Positions 62,620 through 64,000 of a stretch of DNA of 64,000 nucleotides are shown piece after piece. Location of the stretch: positions 186,001-250,000 of the forward strand of contig CAXXLB010000002.1 of NCBI GenBank assembly GCA_963664675.2. Reading direction: 5' to 3'. The notes under the pieces were generated by a model that saw only the letters and a program-made list of their open reading frames with translations, had not been told where the DNA came from and did not search any database. Numbering within the stretch: the stretch's first letter is position 1; the number at the start of each line of letters is the position of its first letter. The DNA comes from JASGMR01 sp963664675 (GTDB taxonomy: Bacteria > Thermotogota > Thermotogae > Petrotogales > Kosmotogaceae). Made by a program: the position numbers and the translations under genes.

Positions 62620-62879
62620 AAAATTTGATCACCTCATTCGATTATAATATATATCTTAAAGCGAAAAATAAAATTTACAGCGATTTTTGGATGAGAAATA
62701 TTTGTATTACTATTTTTAAATATCTACGATTAAAGATAGTTATAGCCTATTATTGATAATATTCGTTGTTTTTGAAATAAAAGTGAAAGAATACGCATGT
62801 TATTTTAACAAAACGTAAAATTACGGTAATCGAAAATAATCAATTGTAGATTACAATAATCATGAAATAGGAGAAATAG

Positions 62880-62909
62880 TTGAACCCCAATGTCACGATT
62901 AATGTATAA
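62880..62909 (+). CDS. Possible leader peptide (9 residues)
   Basis: TTG start with AGGAG at 6 bases, reading MNPNVTINV and a stop. It lies 63 bases before a terminator hairpin in front of ruvC. Translation is only suggested by the ribosome site. Confidence 0.3.
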   Translation: MNPNVTINV

Positions 62910-62971
62910 ATGCTAACCCCACCCCTGTTCGAAAAGATATTTCCCCGTTGTGGAAAATTGATTTTACGACC

Positions 62972-63002
62972 AAAGCGATCCCTTCCCCAGGATCGCTTTT
63001 TT
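62972..63002 (+). terminator. Terminator upstream of ruvC
   Basis: A perfect 10-bp stem AAAGCGATCC/GGATCGCTTT (62972-62981 with 62990-62999), loop CTTCCCCA, followed by Ts. No annotated plus-strand gene precedes it, so it must end a leader RNA or a small RNA. Confidence 0.88.
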
Positions 63003-63057
63003 AATTATTAATTTTTTTCTTCAATTATTATGATTTAATATAATTGGAGGTGTCAGT

Positions 63058-63600
63058 TTGAGTAATTATAATTATAAAATACTTGGAATCGATCCGGGAT
63101 TTGGAAGAATGGGCTATGGAATAATAGGAATAACCGGCTCCAGGGTTTCCTGTTTGAATTACGGAGTAATAGAAACCGATCCTAGCTGGGAACTGCCGGA
63201 AAGGATAGTATATATATATAACGATATAAAAAAAATAATCAGAGAGTTTGAACCCGAAGAATCGGCGATCGAAAAACTTTTTTTCTTCAGGAATGTTACC
63301 ACTGCGATTCATGTCAGCCAGGCTACGGGAGTTGCTATTTTGGCTTTGCAACAGGCCAAAATTCCTATTTATGAATATACTCCTTACCAGATAAAACAAT
63401 CTGTTACAGGATATGGAAAAGCCGAAAAAGGACAGATTCAAAGAACACTGAAGCTTTTTTTCAATTTAGAAAAAACACCGAAACCTGATGATGCTTCCGA
63501 TGCTTTAGCGGCAGCGTGGTGCAGATACACATCTAGATCTACATTGGGGGGTGAAAAAGTTGGTAATAAGTTTAGAATTAAAAAACAGGGAACTGAGTGA
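63058..63600 (+). CDS. ruvC: Holliday junction resolvase RuvC
   Basis: 180 residues. Catalytic acids lie in LGIDPGFGRMGYG (Asp about 11), IEKLFFFRN (Glu about 71) and PDDASDALAAAWC (two Asp about 143-146). It cuts four-way junctions as a dimer with RuvAB. The TTG start has GGAGGTGT. Its 3' end overlaps the polC start by 41 bases, an arrangement also found in Thermotoga. Confidence 0.95.
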   Translation: MSNYNYKILGIDPGFGRMGYGIIGITGSRVSCLNYGVIETDPSWELPERIVYIYNDIKKIIREFEPEESAIEKLFFFRNVTTAIHVSQATGVAILALQQAKIPIYEYTPYQIKQSVTGYGKAEKGQIQRTLKLFFNLEKTPKPDDASDALAAAWCRYTSRSTLGGEKVGNKFRIKKQGTE

Positions 63601-64000
63601 TTTATATGAAAAAATTACAGGATATTTACCTGATGAAAATTATAACGAACTTAAAGTTGAGAAAATTAATATAAATACCAATAGAAGAGAAATAGTTTTT
63701 TATGTTCAAAAGAGGAATAAAGAGTTGAATTTAGAGAAACTGAATGATGAATTTAAAGGTTTTTTTAAAAAAAATTTCAATTCCTTCGTGAAAGTGATCG
63801 ATCTGGAAAACAGAAATGAAAATATGGAATTTAACATAGAGAGTTTTTATGAAATGTTACCCAGAATTTTAGTTGACAATCTCATGGTATCTAAAGTTGA
63901 GTTGAAAGAAGATAAATTTTTTATAGGATGCCCCAATGAATTTATAAAGGATTTTATAATCAAACACGAAAAAGAACTTGAGGAAAATCTTCAGAAATAC
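63560..64000 (+). CDS. polC: PolC-type DNA polymerase III alpha subunit, N-terminal fragment
   Basis: 147 codons are visible and the frame is open at the window end. TTG 63560 has GGGGGGTGA at 6 bases, inside ruvC. The sequence MVISLELKNRELSDLYEKITGYLP... resembles the helical N-terminal domain of PolC, the replicative polymerase with built-in proofreading. The identity rests on this weakly conserved domain plus the ruvC neighbour, so it is likely but not proven within the window. Confidence 0.7.
   Translation, partial: MVISLELKNRELSDLYEKITGYLPDENYNELKVEKININTNRREIVFYVQKRNKELNLEKLNDEFKGFFKKNFNSFVKVIDLENRNENMEFNIESFYEMLPRILVDNLMVSKVELKEDKFFIGCPNEFIKDFIIKHEKELEENLQKY

Larger units (their letters stand above)
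62620..63057 (+). other. Divergent intergenic region with leader-like elements before ruvC
   Basis: 438 bases. It contains an ATTGTA-GAT-TACAAT palindrome (62843-62857), a ten-codon mini-frame (62880-62909) behind AGGAG, and a strong terminator. No larger gene is seen. Confidence 0.5.

Overview
The window is AT-rich bacterial DNA. The gene set points to a member of the Thermotogota, probably a mesophilic or moderately thermophilic lineage rather than Thermotoga itself. The reasons are: ruvC followed directly by a PolC-type polymerase III gene; a kinase / m1A58 tRNA methyltransferase / S41 protease string like that of Thermotoga; a 416-residue glutamate dehydrogenase; and many TTG and GTG starts behind very strong GGAGG-type ribosome binding sites. 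The assignment comes from gene content, not from an rRNA gene, because none is present.

Layout. 1-599: the 3' end of fmt, a small HMA-like protein and tRNA-Leu(GAG). 600-7650: an accessory block beside that tRNA. It holds an unknown membrane-anchored protein, a broken flavin-reductase gene, a Crp/Fnr regulator with a palindromic operator facing three small membrane proteins, and an MFS exporter and a YqhD-type alcohol dehydrogenase that share one duplicated MerR-type promoter. 7664-13116: dinG-like helicase, comF, tRNA-Gln(CUG), a glycolipid glycosyltransferase and a flippase-like protein. 13174-21305: tRNA-Cys and a tight nine-gene minus-strand operon (ylxP-like, DUF4139, yqeK, membrane protein, LCP ligase, Lol-like ABC exporter, fRMsr-like GAF protein, patatin). 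21477-35614: hydroxyacid dehydrogenase, second patatin, LUD protein, acylphosphatase, SurA/PpiC-like foldase, tRNA-Gln(UUG), and an envelope/RNA-modification operon running to a metallophosphatase. 35644-49718: gdhA, tRNA-Arg(CCU), lipoprotein, M6 protease, an orphan degenerate ABC ATPase, AEC transporter, exported hydrolase, DeoR-controlled sugar kinase plus class II aldolase, paired DUF4203 membrane proteins, and pyroglutamyl peptidase. 50049-64000: a giant exported ankyrin protein, the peptide-repeat locus, an alpha/beta hydrolase, an M32 carboxypeptidase, ruvC and the start of polC.

The most unusual part is 54.3-60.2 kb. Two paralogous HD-GYP proteins with a shared unknown N-terminal domain bracket four items: a class II glutamine amidotransferase; a large TPR-like protein with a central helix-turn-helix; a divergently transcribed exported protein made almost entirely of 5 x 17-residue and 10 x 23-residue perfect repeats; and two tandem, previously unlisted 34-codon genes encoding near-identical peptides that begin MENIDLKNTEE and end in EW. 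Every nucleotide difference among the repeat units is synonymous, so the peptide sequence itself is under selection. Regulator, exported repeat precursor and small peptides together look like a candidate peptide-signalling or modified-peptide system. That function is inference; the architecture is read directly from the sequence.

Regulatory DNA is rich: clean sigma-A promoters on tRNA genes, bidirectional terminators between convergent genes, candidate attenuator leaders before dinG and before ruvC, a 5' hairpin leader before the foldase gene, a Crp/Fnr palindrome at about -41.5, and repeated TTATCATAA sites beside the DeoR gene.
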